Of a stretch of 64,000 nt of DNA, positions 29,757-39,460 are shown piece after piece. The translations under genes were made by a program, and so were the position numbers. The notes below the pieces were generated by a model that was given only the letters and a program-made list of their open reading frames with translations, made no database searches and was not told the DNA's origin. Origin of the DNA: Butyricimonas faecalis (lineage in GTDB: Bacteria; Bacteroidota; Bacteroidia; Bacteroidales; Marinifilaceae); the NCBI RefSeq assembly GCF_003991565.1, contig NZ_CP032819.1, forward strand, positions 1,612,001 to 1,676,000, read 5' to 3'. The first letter of the stretch is position 1; each line of letters starts with the position of its first letter.

Positions 29757-31529
29757 ATGAATGAAAATATAACACTCAAAATAGATAACCGGGAAATCAG
29801 TGTTCCCAAGGGGACCACGATTCTCGAAGCAGCCCGGGAACTGGGTATCGATATACCCACGCTTTGCTACATGAACCTGAAGGATTTGTGCATCAAAAAT
29901 GCCCCGGCATCTTGTCGTATTTGCGTGGTTGAAGTGGACGGCAGGAAAAACCTTGCCCCCTCTTGCGCCACCCGCTGCGAGAATGGCATGAACGTACACA
30001 CGAACACGATCCGGGTGCTGAATGCCCGCAAAACGGTGCTGGAACTCATGTTGTCCGACCACCCGTCAGACTGTCTGGTGTGTGCCAAATCGGGTAATTG
30101 CGAATTGCAATCCGTGGCCATTAAACTGGGGATACGGGAGTTGCCTTTCGAGGGAGAGAAGACCGAGTTCCGGGTTGACCTGTCCCCTTCCATCCGCCGG
30201 GATGCCACGAAGTGTATTTATTGCCGTCGTTGCGAGATGATGTGTAATGACGTGCAGACCGTGGGCGCACTGGGTGCCGTTAACCGGGGATTCAGTTCTG
30301 TCGTGATGCCCGCGTTCGACCAGTCATTGCAGGATTCCGAATGTACTTTTTGCGGGCAGTGCGTTGCCGTATGTCCCGTGGGTGCCTTGACGGAACTGGA
30401 TCACACGAACCGTTTGATCAAAGATTTAGCCGATCCCGACAAGACCGTGATCGTGCAAACCGCCCCGGCCGTTCGTGCCGCCCTGGGTGAAGAGTTCGCT
30501 CTTCCGGCAGGAACTTCCGTTACCGGAAAGATGGTGGCCGCTTTGCGCAAACTGGGCTTTGCCAAGGTGTTCGACACCGACTTCGCGGCCGACTTGACCA
30601 TCATGGAGGAAGGTACCGAATTACTGGGTCGCCTGGGAGCCTTCCTAAACGGCGATAAATCGGTGAAATTACCGATCATTACCTCGTGCTGCCCGGGTTG
30701 GGTGAATTTCTTCGAGAAGCAATTCCCGGATTTACTGGATATGCCTTCGAGCGCCCGTTCCCCGCAACAGATGTTCGGGTCGATTGCCAAGACCTACTGG
30801 GCCGAGAAAATGGGTATCAAACGCGAGAACCTCATCGTGGTATCCGTGATGCCTTGTCTGGCGAAAAAGTTCGAGTGCGAGAGAGACGAATTCAAGACAA
30901 ACGGGGACCCGGATGTCAATTACTCCATCTCTACCCGCGAGTTGGCCGCGTTGATCAAGCAGACCAACATTAATTTCATGCAGTTGGAAGACGAAGATTT
31001 CGACGCGCCGTTGGGAGAATCCACGGGTGCTGCCGTCATCTTCGGGGCTACCGGAGGCGTGATGGAAGCCGCCTTGCGTACGGCTTACGAAATCCACACG
31101 GGGAAAACGCTGGATAACGTGGACTTTGAAGGTGTCAGAGGCATCGAGAATTTGAAAGAAGCCACGATAGACGTCGATGGATTTGAATTGAAAGTAGCCG
31201 TGGCCCATGGTTTAGGAAATGCCCGCAAGCTGATGAACGAGATCAGAGCCGGCAAGTCCCAATACCACGCCATCGAGATCATGGCCTGCCCCGGTGGGTG
31301 TATCGGTGGTGGAGGTCAGCCGTTGCATCATGGAGATTCTTCTTTGTTGAGAGCGCGTACACAGGCGCTTTACACGGAAGACAACGAAAAATCGCTCCGG
31401 AAGTCCCACCAGAACCCGTACATCATTTCGCTGTACGAGGAGTTCTTGGGCAAACCCATGAGCGAAAAGGCACATCACTTGTTGCACACGTGCTACTTTA
31501 ACAGAGGAAAAGAGATTATTGAACAATAA
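29757..31529 (+). CDS. hydA: Catalytic [FeFe]-hydrogenase subunit HydA/HndD
   Basis: A 590-residue enzyme for reversible proton reduction to H2. Order: [2Fe-2S] domain (C37, C53, C56 and C70 or C74), His-ligated [4Fe-4S] (H102, C106, C109, C115), two [4Fe-4S] clusters (C153/156/159/163 and C196/199/202/206) and the H-cluster domain. All three H-cluster signatures are intact: TSCCPGW (309-315, proton-relay C311 and ligand C312), VMPCLAKK (C367) and MACPGGCIGGGG (C511, C515). The small-subunit C-terminal segment is present. Maturases HydE/F/G are not in this window. Probably soluble and cytoplasmic, with HydB and HydC. Confidence 0.96.
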   Translation: MNENITLKIDNREISVPKGTTILEAARELGIDIPTLCYMNLKDLCIKNAPASCRICVVEVDGRKNLAPSCATRCENGMNVHTNTIRVLNARKTVLELMLSDHPSDCLVCAKSGNCELQSVAIKLGIRELPFEGEKTEFRVDLSPSIRRDATKCIYCRRCEMMCNDVQTVGALGAVNRGFSSVVMPAFDQSLQDSECTFCGQCVAVCPVGALTELDHTNRLIKDLADPDKTVIVQTAPAVRAALGEEFALPAGTSVTGKMVAALRKLGFAKVFDTDFAADLTIMEEGTELLGRLGAFLNGDKSVKLPIITSCCPGWVNFFEKQFPDLLDMPSSARSPQQMFGSIAKTYWAEKMGIKRENLIVVSVMPCLAKKFECERDEFKTNGDPDVNYSISTRELAALIKQTNINFMQLEDEDFDAPLGESTGAAVIFGATGGVMEAALRTAYEIHTGKTLDNVDFEGVRGIENLKEATIDVDGFELKVAVAHGLGNARKLMNEIRAGKSQYHAIEIMACPGGCIGGGGQPLHHGDSSLLRARTQALYTEDNEKSLRKSHQNPYIISLYEEFLGKPMSEKAHHLLHTCYFNRGKEIIEQ

Positions 31530-31546
31530 TATTCGAAGCTATCATT

Positions 31547-32023
31547 ATGACACAAATAACATTAGCGAAGTGCAAAGTTGACCAACTGGTAAAACTGTGT
31601 GAAGAGTTCGGGAACCAACCGGGAGAGTTAATTAATATCTTGCACAAAGCACAAGGCCTGATCGGCTACCTGCCCAGAGAGGTACAGGAAGTGATCGCCC
31701 GTCAACTAAATATACCCGTATCGAAGGTGTACGGGGTGGTAACCTTTTATTCTTTCTTCTCGATGACCCCGAAAGGGGAACACCCGATCTCCGTGTGCAT
31801 GGGGACTGCCTGCTACGTTCGGGGGGCAGAGAAGGTACTGGATGAATTCAAACGGATTCTAAAAGTAAATGTCGGAGAGACTACCCCGGACGGGAAGTTT
31901 TCTTTAACCAGCTTACGGTGCGTGGGTGCCTGCGGGCTTGCCCCGGTTGTACTGATCGGTGAAAAAGTCTACGGGCGGGTTACTCCCGGGGAGGTGGAGA
32001 AAATTCTAAAGGAATTCGAGTAA
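31547..32023 (+). CDS. hydC: NuoE-like [2Fe-2S] subunit of [FeFe] hydrogenase (HydC/HndA)
   Basis: A 158-residue thioredoxin-fold protein. Cysteines lie in CMGTACYVRG and LRCVGACGLAP, the normal NuoE cluster ligands. It starts 17 bp after hydA and completes the hydB-hydA-hydC set. The subunit order (HndB-like, HydB, HydA, HydC) differs from Thermotoga hydCBA, but all three core subunits are present, which suits an NADH-dependent or electron-bifurcating enzyme. The second copy of the dispersed repeat follows immediately. Confidence 0.95.
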   Translation: MTQITLAKCKVDQLVKLCEEFGNQPGELINILHKAQGLIGYLPREVQEVIARQLNIPVSKVYGVVTFYSFFSMTPKGEHPISVCMGTACYVRGAEKVLDEFKRILKVNVGETTPDGKFSLTSLRCVGACGLAPVVLIGEKVYGRVTPGEVEKILKEFE

Positions 32024-32053
32024 GATGAAGGAGGGTGTCTAACAAGTCTGTTG

Positions 32054-32159
32054 TTTAACGACTATCTCCCCTAACCCCTCCTTACATAGGAGGGGAAACC
32101 ACTTGGTAATCAACCCTCACCCCGTGTAAGGGGGAGTTGGAGGGGGTAGTTTGTTGATA
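32054..32159. repeat. Dispersed ~106-bp foldable repeat, copy 2
   Basis: Same orientation and about 90 % identity to 25604-25709. Changes cluster in loops and one inner stem (CTCACCCC replacing CTCCCCCT). It lies between hydC and the convergent histidine kinase gene and could act as their transcription terminator. Confidence 0.8.
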
Positions 32160-32192
32160 CAGAAATTATAATTGATTTTATCCCCGACGAAA

Positions 32193-33350
32193 TCACTTTA
32201 GCGGAATGGTGAAATTAAAATTAGAACCGACACCTTCCTCTGAGGTAAACCACAGCCTTCCGTGATTTTTGCTTACGAAGTCTTTACACAACAATAGGCC
32301 CAAGCCGGATCCTTCCTCGCTATCCGTACCGAAGGTCGTGAAGTGCGTGGCCTCGTTTAACAATTTTTCTTGATCTTCTTTCTTGATTCCACATCCGCTA
32401 TCAGACACGGTGACAAGTACTTCTTTATCATTTCCGGCCTCTGTCCTGTTTTCATCCGCGACCTCTTGTACCCTCACGTGTACGACAACTGCGGTATCTT
32501 TATGACTAAATTTAATCGCGTTTGAAATTAGGTTGCGCACGACGGATTTAATCATCTCGATGTCAACGGTAACATGGACGGACTCGACCGCTGAATCCAA
32601 TTTCAAGGAAATGGACTTGCTCCCGGCTATCGGCTTAAACACCTCGATAACGCCATTCACCAACCCGACCATGTCAATCGATTGCGGGACATTGGACAAT
32701 TTACCCAACTGGCTCTTGGTCCACTTCAACAGATTATCCAATAACGAAAATACTTCTTCTGCCGTTTTATTGGTCATTTCCAACATCTCGAACACGTCTG
32801 CCGGAACTGTTTGCCGGTCAATACTCATCATGATCGTATTGCACAACATTTTGATCGAGGCCATCGGAGACCGTAAATCATGAGCGATCACGGAATAAAG
32901 CTTGTCCCTACCGGCAATCGTCTTTCTCAACTCTTCCGTCTGACGTAAAATAATTCGTCTGGCATCCACCAGAGAAAGTTGATGCTCCACCCGGATCAAC
33001 AATTCTTCCCTACGAAAAGGTTTCGATATAAAATCATTTGCCCCGAGCTGGAACCCCTTCACGACACTCGCCGAGTCGTTCAACGCGGTCAAAAATATAA
33101 TCGGAATTTCAGCTTGTTCCGGCTCCAGTTTCAAGTGTCCTGCCACTTCGAATCCATCCATGTCGGGCATCATAACGTCCAACAAGATCAAATCCGGATG
33201 TTCACTTTTCACTTTTTGCAAGGCCTCCGTCCCGTTCATCGCGATCACGATACCAAACCCTTCACGTCCAAGCAAAGCCTTTAACAGCAATACATTTGAC
33301 TGAACATCATCTACCACTAATATTTTATATTCAGCAGGATTTATTTTCAT
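32193..33350 (-). CDS. Receiver-histidine kinase hybrid (REC-HisKA-HATPase)
   Basis: A 385-residue soluble kinase with no membrane segment. The receiver domain is 8-125, with phosphoacceptor D58 (LLDVMMPDMDG). HisKA has H157 (VIAHDLRSP). The HATPase has N-box RNLISNAIKFSHK, G1 DSGCGIKKED and G2 GSGLGLLLCKDF. Receiver-first kinases act downstream of another kinase or as integrators. It is divergent from the CheY-like gene at 33518 that opens the exopolysaccharide locus, so the two may be partners. It could also signal to the orphan regulator at 26259. Confidence 0.92.
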   Translation of the reverse strand: MKINPAEYKILVVDDVQSNVLLLKALLGREGFGIVIAMNGTEALQKVKSEHPDLILLDVMMPDMDGFEVAGHLKLEPEQAEIPIIFLTALNDSASVVKGFQLGANDFISKPFRREELLIRVEHQLSLVDARRIILRQTEELRKTIAGRDKLYSVIAHDLRSPMASIKMLCNTIMMSIDRQTVPADVFEMLEMTNKTAEEVFSLLDNLLKWTKSQLGKLSNVPQSIDMVGLVNGVIEVFKPIAGSKSISLKLDSAVESVHVTVDIEMIKSVVRNLISNAIKFSHKDTAVVVHVRVQEVADENRTEAGNDKEVLVTVSDSGCGIKKEDQEKLLNEATHFTTFGTDSEEGSGLGLLLCKDFVSKNHGRLWFTSEEGVGSNFNFTIPLK

Positions 33351-33488
33351 ACCCTCAATTTTTATAAATGCATTCCCAAATGTACAAACTATAATTTATT
33401 TTCTAGACATCTTTCAATAAATGTACAAAAAAATGAACTTTTCTCATATTTATACAAACAAAACAAATGCTACTTTGCAATAATATCA

Positions 33489-33496
33489 TACCTTTG
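33489..33496 (+). promoter_or_regulatory. -7 promoter box (TACCTTTG) for the exopolysaccharide locus
   Basis: TACCTTTG, 21 bp before the response-regulator ATG, with AAGGTG as a likely ribosome-binding site between them. It is the only clear promoter before the long co-directional run to 48 kb. Confidence 0.6.
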
Positions 33497-33517
33497 TACC
33501 ATCAAAAAAGGTGATAT

Positions 33518-33883
33518 ATGAGTAAAAACATTCTGATAGTGGACGATAAACCTGAAATAGCGAAAGTTATCACCATCCAACTATCTAGAGACTACAACGT
33601 ACATGCAGAAGGAAATCCGATTGAGGCACTCGCATGGATGTATGCCGGAAATATTCCCGATCTGATTATATCGGATGTAAACATGCCGGAAATGGACGGA
33701 CGAACATTCCTCAAGCAGCTAAAAGCGAGTTCCACGTTCAATTTTATCCCCGTTATTATCTTGTCCAGCCTGGAGAGTAGTAACGATCGGATTGAATTGT
33801 TGGAAGCCGGAGCCTCGGACTTCGTGCTAAAACCTTTTAACCCGCAGGAGTTAAAGATCAGAGTCCGTAATTTATTGCGTTAA
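33518..33883 (+). CDS. Single-domain response regulator heading the exopolysaccharide locus
   Basis: A 121-residue receiver: acidic pair D9/D10, phosphoacceptor D53 (IISDVNMPEMDG), switch serine in ILSSLESS, K105 (LKPFNPQEL). There is no output domain. It precedes the sugar transferase by 4 bp. That enzyme begins with its own degenerate receiver-like domain, so phosphorylation of this regulator may control polysaccharide initiation by domain contact. This is inference from gene order. Confidence 0.9.
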   Translation: MSKNILIVDDKPEIAKVITIQLSRDYNVHAEGNPIEALAWMYAGNIPDLIISDVNMPEMDGRTFLKQLKASSTFNFIPVIILSSLESSNDRIELLEAGASDFVLKPFNPQELKIRVRNLLR

Positions 33884-33887
33884 AGAC

Positions 33888-35035
33888 ATGTACACGTATT
33901 ATATCGGGAAAAACACCGACTGGATAAATAGAATATCACATTATCTGGATTGTCAAGTGCTTACTTTCAACAACCCGATCAAGGCGATTTTGTACATCCA
34001 CGAACAATCGAAGAAAGATGTATCGCCCGCCTATGTCTTTATCGAATCGTACAACAAAACAAGGAATTTACGATGGCTGGAGGCCATCAAGCAAAGCAAT
34101 TTGAAAAACACGTATTTACTGCTGCTCTCAGAAAAGGTGTCAAAAGAAGACATTGCCACTTACCTTCTTTCCGGCGCCAGTGAGATCATCAATATCAACA
34201 CGACCCCGGAAGATTTACAGACCGTATTGACTGTCCTGCCCCAAATAAGGCAGCATTCAACAACGAATACCCCCAATAATCCCCGAAGATTCAAGCTGCC
34301 TTGTTGGAAAAGGGCATTTGACATTCTCTTTTCCGGGACGGCCATCGTTTGCCTCTCCCCGCTTCTGATAGTAACAGCCGTGGCCATCCGGGTGGAAAGT
34401 AAAGGCCCCGTTATATATAAATCCAAACGGGTGGGGAGTAACTACGACATATTTGATTTCCTCAAGTTCCGTTCCATGTACATGGATGCAGACAAGCGCT
34501 TGAAAGAATTCGAGGCATTGAATCAATACCGGGAAGAAACGCAGGAACAACAGGATTACACGGAAATTCCCCCGGTATCCCATCAAACAGGCGAAACTCT
34601 TCTCGTGGCTGACGATTTTATCACAACAGAAAAACAATTATTAAAGAACAGACGGAAACAACAGCAAAATGCTTTCGTCAAGTTCGAGAACGATCCGCGA
34701 ATCACCAAGGTAGGACGTATCATCCGTAAATATAGCATCGACGAACTTCCACAACTGGTTAATATACTGCAAGGAGATATGTCTATCGTCGGCAACCGTC
34801 CCCTTCCCTTGTACGAGGCGGAACTGCTGACCACGGACGAATACATCGAACGCTTTATGGCCCTGCCGGCCTCACCGGTTTGTGGCAAGTAGAAAAAAGA
34901 GGTGACCAAGGCGCCCTTTCCGCCGAAGAAAGAAAACAATTGGATATAAAATATGCCCGCAACTTTTCGTTCGGGAACGATATAAAAATTATTTGCAAAA
35001 CATTCACGGCATTTGTGCAAAAAGAGAATGTGTGA
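33888..35035 (+). pseudogene. Pseudo-receiver/sugar transferase fusion, frameshifted near its C-terminus
   Basis: Polyprenyl-phosphate hexose-1-phosphate transferase that would start the exopolysaccharide repeat unit. Residues 1-125 resemble a receiver domain with E53 where the phospho-aspartate would be. The transferase part starts at about 141 (KRAFDILFSGTAIVCL, one membrane helix), with GPVIYKSKRVG, FLKFRSM and IDELPQLVNILQGDMSIVGNRP. The frame stops at 34892 after an out-of-frame tail. Adding one base in the C run at 34861-34863 restores AGLTGLWQVEKRG and runs to TGA at 35033-35035. The lost motif is the conserved TGLWQV, so the product as read is probably inactive. A sequencing or assembly indel is a real alternative. 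Confidence 0.82.
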
Positions 35036-35051
35036 AACAATATTTTAAAAT

Positions 35052-35825
35052 ATGGGTGCTAAATTCATTATTATAGCCTGTTTATTATACGCTAATTTCG
35101 TCTGTTCCGCTCAAAAAGCACAGACGAGGGATTCTATTCTTAATACCGAAAGATTTGTCCCACAAGCATTAACTACCAACGAATATATTAATTATCAATT
35201 ACCTCCATTAGACTCGTTATTCGAAGGAGCCCAAAGAAATCCCCGGCTAAAAGCCATAGGCGCATCTATCGAAGCTGCCCGCAATGACTTGAAATCCACC
35301 CAACGAGATTGGCTGCAATACTTTTCCGTACGGGCCGGATACACGTATGGGATTCTCGGGACATACACCGATCAAGAAACCCAATATGTTCCTTTAACAA
35401 CGGTTTACTCGGGATCGACACAAAATAGTTGGTCTATCGGTGCAAATATCAATATTCCTTTTAATAGACTGTTCAGCCATAGAGCAACGGTAAAAAAACA
35501 AAAAGAAATTGTCCGAAACGCGGAATACACGCAACAAGTCGAATTTGACGAGATTAAAAACGAAATCATCGAATTGTACTGCAATATTCAATACCAGTTG
35601 AAATTACTAAAACTAGCCACAGAATCCATCACCTTATACAATGCAGAATATCAAGTAGCGGAACTTGACTATATCAATAACAAAAACAATAACGACAGGT
35701 CATTAAGTGACTTAAAGCATTCGCAGAAAGTAGCAAAAATTGAATATGAGAAAATCATAAATGAATTAAATATCATGTTCTTAAAGCTTGAACTCATCAG
35801 TAATATTCATTTTAAGAACCCATAG
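35052..35825 (+). CDS. Short TolC-like outer-membrane efflux/export protein
   Basis: A 257-residue exported protein with signal peptide about 1-20. Residues 55-255 are long amphipathic helices with the TolC-family pattern (IGASIEAARNDLKSTQRDW, then SIGANINIPFN barrel strand, then helices). Normal TolC proteins have ~420-480 residues and two repeats; this has about one. It sits between the initiating transferase and the Wzc-like gene, where a Wza-type polysaccharide exporter is expected. It may be a reduced exporter. No frameshift is evident at its ends. Confidence 0.72.
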   Translation: MGAKFIIIACLLYANFVCSAQKAQTRDSILNTERFVPQALTTNEYINYQLPPLDSLFEGAQRNPRLKAIGASIEAARNDLKSTQRDWLQYFSVRAGYTYGILGTYTDQETQYVPLTTVYSGSTQNSWSIGANINIPFNRLFSHRATVKKQKEIVRNAEYTQQVEFDEIKNEIIELYCNIQYQLKLLKLATESITLYNAEYQVAELDYINNKNNNDRSLSDLKHSQKVAKIEYEKIINELNIMFLKLELISNIHFKNP

Positions 35826-35827
35826 TT

Positions 35828-38043
35828 ATGAAATATATTACCTACTTTATCAAGTTCTTTTATCGCATTCGATTCTGGTTGATCATAGCACCGATCATCG
35901 TTGCTTCTCTCGTCTACTGGAAAACAAATAATACTCCTCGCGATTACACGACGACTTGCTCCATATATACCGGAATTATCACGGGAGTCAATATCTTATC
36001 CGAAAGCGGGGTGACCATGACTTCTTATACCCAAGGCAGTATGATGGATAACCTGTTAAACATTATCACGGCGGATCAAACTTTAAAACAAGTTTCATTG
36101 CGCCTATATGCCCGCATCATGGTATATGGTGATCCCCATAAAGACAACATATATACCCAAGCCAATAATTATAGGAATCTCTACAATCATGGAAGACCTA
36201 TTCATCATTTGATAGACAAAAAATCTGATAATGACTCGATTAACGAGCAACGTACTTATGAAAATTTACTTGCTTACGAAACGAACGATCCGACAAATTA
36301 TGTGTATGGAATATACCAATGGAATCTCCCCTATGTTAATCGGGAAGCGTTAAAAAAATACATGTCAAACGCCTCGATAATAGCGACGTACTTGAAGTTT
36401 CTTACACCACGAACGATCCCGGGATTGCCTACCAAACCGTGGTGATTTTGATTGATGAATTTAATAAACAATACCAAGAGTTACGCTTCGGGGAAACCAA
36501 TAATGTCATCAAACATTTCCGCCATGAACTGGATAGCATTGGAAAAGAACTCAAGATTTCAGAAGATTCCCTTACCCAATATCGAGTAGAAAAACAGGTA
36601 ATCAATTATGACGAAGAGACAAAGCAGGTGGCTGCTTTGAATCGGGATTACGAGTTACAATATTGGGAAACACGAAACAATTATAATTCAACAGACAGTT
36701 TAAAACGGGAACTCGAAAAAAGGATGCAGTTATACACGGAAATCATTCAAAACAATAATTCGTTTATCCTTTTAAATAGCAAAATCAGCGAGCTCAATGA
36801 AAAGCTAGCCATGGCAAAATACTACACGAATGATGTTGTTTCGAAAGCAACCATTGATTCTCTCCAGCGCGAATTAGATACAAATGAAACAGCCCTAGCT
36901 GAAGCCGTTCATAAAATAGGGTATTTGAAATACAGTAAAGAGGGAATTTCCAACGAGAGCGTTATCGCGGAATGGCTGCAACAAGTTATCGCTTATAAAA
37001 AGGCAGAAGCAGAATTAATCGTTTTAAATAAACGAAAGCTTCACATGGCTCAAAAATACATCCATTTTGCCCCTATCGGTTCGACCCTAACACGCAAGGA
37101 GCGTATGGTAAATATCAATGAAAGAAGGTATTTGGCGATACTTGATGCCTTGAATACAGCCTTATTAAAACAGAAGAGTATTCAAATGAATTCTGCCAGT
37201 CTGAAACTAATGAACGCCCCTTACTACCCCCTGGTTCCCTCTGCACTGAGCAAGCACAAATTATTGACAATCGGAGCTTACCTGGCCACACTGATATTCA
37301 CTATCTTTTTCTTCTTGATTATCGAGATACTGGATCATACGTTACACAACCTCTTCAAGGCAGAGCAATTGACCGGATGTAAGGTACTGGGAGCTTTTAC
37401 CCGGCAATTATCTTTTGCAGCCAGAAGATATAACAACGTGTACACCACGCTTTCCACCCAAAACTTGTGTAATTCCGCCACGACGTATTTCAAGCCCGAT
37501 CAAAGTAATATTATAAATTTAATCAGTAACGAACCCGGAGAAGGGAAAAGTTATATTCTGGAGCAAATGACTCAACAATTCATGGAACGAGGATACGATG
37601 TAACACCATTATCCTGGCAAAATGAACCACAGACAAATGCTCAAGCTTTTATTCAATCCATGAACACGAGTGCCCCGGACGATTTGGAAAAGGACAACTT
37701 AAAAAACAAAATCGTTATCGTAGAGTATCCCTCGCTAAAAGAAGCCGCGTTAACAGCCAATATCTTACAACATGTCAGCCTGAATCTGCAAGTCGTAGAT
37801 TCCAGACGTACGTGGAAAAATACAGACCAGCAACGATTCGGACGTACAAAAGAAATGTGTCATCAGACGCCGCTGTTTTTGGTGTTGAATTACACGAAAC
37901 GGGACGCGGCGGAAGATATAAACGGTTTGATGCCACCTTACACGTTTCTACGCAAATTATTGTATAAACTCTCACAGTTAGGATTAACCGCGAACGACAA
38001 GACGACACGAATCTCTAAAGATAAACCGCCAAGTCATGTTTAA
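35828..38043 (+). pseudogene. Wzc/GumC-like chain-length protein with P-loop domain, split by a -1 frameshift in an A7 tract
   Basis: Two overlapping frames form one protein. The first (from 35828) has TM1 at 12-30 and the Wzz N-terminus. After AAAAAAA at 36352-36358 the matching frame is -1, giving IHVKRLDNSDVLEVSY, a normal Wzz/GumC continuation, then a coiled coil and TM2 (near 37260-37330). The C-terminal domain has a P-loop-like NEPGEGKS (near 37530), as in BY kinases. The joined product is about 738 residues. In the zero frame the tract reads A AAA AAA, a classic -1 slippery heptamer, so programmed frameshifting, phase variation and a read error are all possible. Downstream genes stay in place. 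Confidence 0.8.
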
Positions 38044-39460
38044 AAATGGCTCATCCTATATTACCACGGTCGCCTTTTTCATCGGTCTGGGCGCGATATA
38101 CCTATTAACACTAAAAGGAGGAATTATCCCTGCCTTTCTTTTTGCTTGTTTACCGGCAATAGCCATTGTTACAGCTGCATGCTGTCAGAAACAGTACTAC
38201 TTTTACGTTTTTTTTGTCATAAACTATGTCATCACCGGAATCGACCGATATATTCCATTGAAAATCGGGATGATTATGCTCGGTTTAACCTTGGGTATCG
38301 GATCTCTTCTTCTTTTAAAAAACATCTTCCAGGTGTACGAATGGAAACGTAGCTTTAATGTACTAACCGCTTTATGGGGTATATGGTTCTTGTATTGCTT
38401 ATTTGAACTTTTCAACCCGCTAGCGGTGGCTGACGCCTGGTTTATCGCCATCAACGGATATGCTCTTTTCCCGTTGATAAGTGCCATAATCATTCCCGTC
38501 CTCTTTACTCGATTCAAACATTTTCATAGGCTATTAGTCCTGTGGGCCATTCTATCCGCGTTGGCAGCCTTAAAAGGATATTGGCAAAAAAGCCATGGAT
38601 TTGATTCTGCCGAATTATATTGGCTATTCGTGGAAGACGGGGCAAGAACCCATATTATCCATTACGGGGTTCGCTACTTCTCCTTCCTGTCGGATGCAGC
38701 CAACTTCGGGATCACGATGGGCCTCTCCCTCGTTGTATTCGGGATCTCAGGTTTTTTCGTCAAAACACGCTGGATAAAATATCTATTCTGGTTTACAGCC
38801 CTCGTCTCCACCTACGGGTTACTAATCACCGGAACCCGTAGTGCCATTGCCGTTCCTTTAGTCGGGTTATGTGCATACGCCATATTATGCCGAAGCCTCA
38901 AGCATCTATTCATTGCCGGAGGCATATTAATCGTCATCATTCTATTTCTCACCCAAACCCATATCGGCAACAGCAGCTCCATTATTCGCAGAATGCGCTC
39001 CACCTTCAATAAAGAAGATGCCTCTTTCAAAGTCCGAGGGATCAACAAGGAAAAAATGATTCCTCTCATGAGAGACAAGCCTTTCGGTGTCGGACTGGGA
39101 CTAAGCGGGGGACGCATGGAACGTTTCGCCATAAATAGTAAATTATCCGAATTACCCCCGGATTCTCTCCTCACGATGTATTGGTTGGAAACCGGAATCG
39201 TGGGATTATCTCTCTACCTTTCTTTGTTGGTACTCATCTTCATACGAGCCTCCTACATTGCCATGTTCATCATCAAGGACAAACGACTGAAGCATATTTT
39301 ATTTTCCATTATAGCCGGATTGGCAGGTGTATTTGTCGCGGCCTATGCCAATGACATCACGACTTACCCGAACGGCATCCTCATTTGTATTCTATTTGTA
39401 TTCTTATTCATTGCCCCCTATTACGATAAAGAATTAACACAGCATGAACCAACGGCCTGA
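38036..39460 (+). CDS. O-antigen ligase/polymerase (Wzy-like) membrane protein
   Basis: A 474-residue protein with about 12 hydrophobic segments and a large loop between residues about 310 and 375. The signature region GTRSAIAVPLVGL precedes the loop, and PFGVGLGLSGGRM lies within it, as in Wzy_C/O-antigen ligase family members. It would polymerise repeat units at the periplasmic face. It overlaps the Wzc-like gene by 8 bp and the next glycosyltransferase by 17 bp. Confidence 0.86.
   Translation: MFKNGSSYITTVAFFIGLGAIYLLTLKGGIIPAFLFACLPAIAIVTAACCQKQYYFYVFFVINYVITGIDRYIPLKIGMIMLGLTLGIGSLLLLKNIFQVYEWKRSFNVLTALWGIWFLYCLFELFNPLAVADAWFIAINGYALFPLISAIIIPVLFTRFKHFHRLLVLWAILSALAALKGYWQKSHGFDSAELYWLFVEDGARTHIIHYGVRYFSFLSDAANFGITMGLSLVVFGISGFFVKTRWIKYLFWFTALVSTYGLLITGTRSAIAVPLVGLCAYAILCRSLKHLFIAGGILIVIILFLTQTHIGNSSSIIRRMRSTFNKEDASFKVRGINKEKMIPLMRDKPFGVGLGLSGGRMERFAINSKLSELPPDSLLTMYWLETGIVGLSLYLSLLVLIFIRASYIAMFIIKDKRLKHILFSIIAGLAGVFVAAYANDITTYPNGILICILFVFLFIAPYYDKELTQHEPTA

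Noticed and set aside
25604..32159. Composite transposon carrying the hydrogenase operon
   Set aside because: The flanking repeats encode no transposase and show no target-site duplication by eye.
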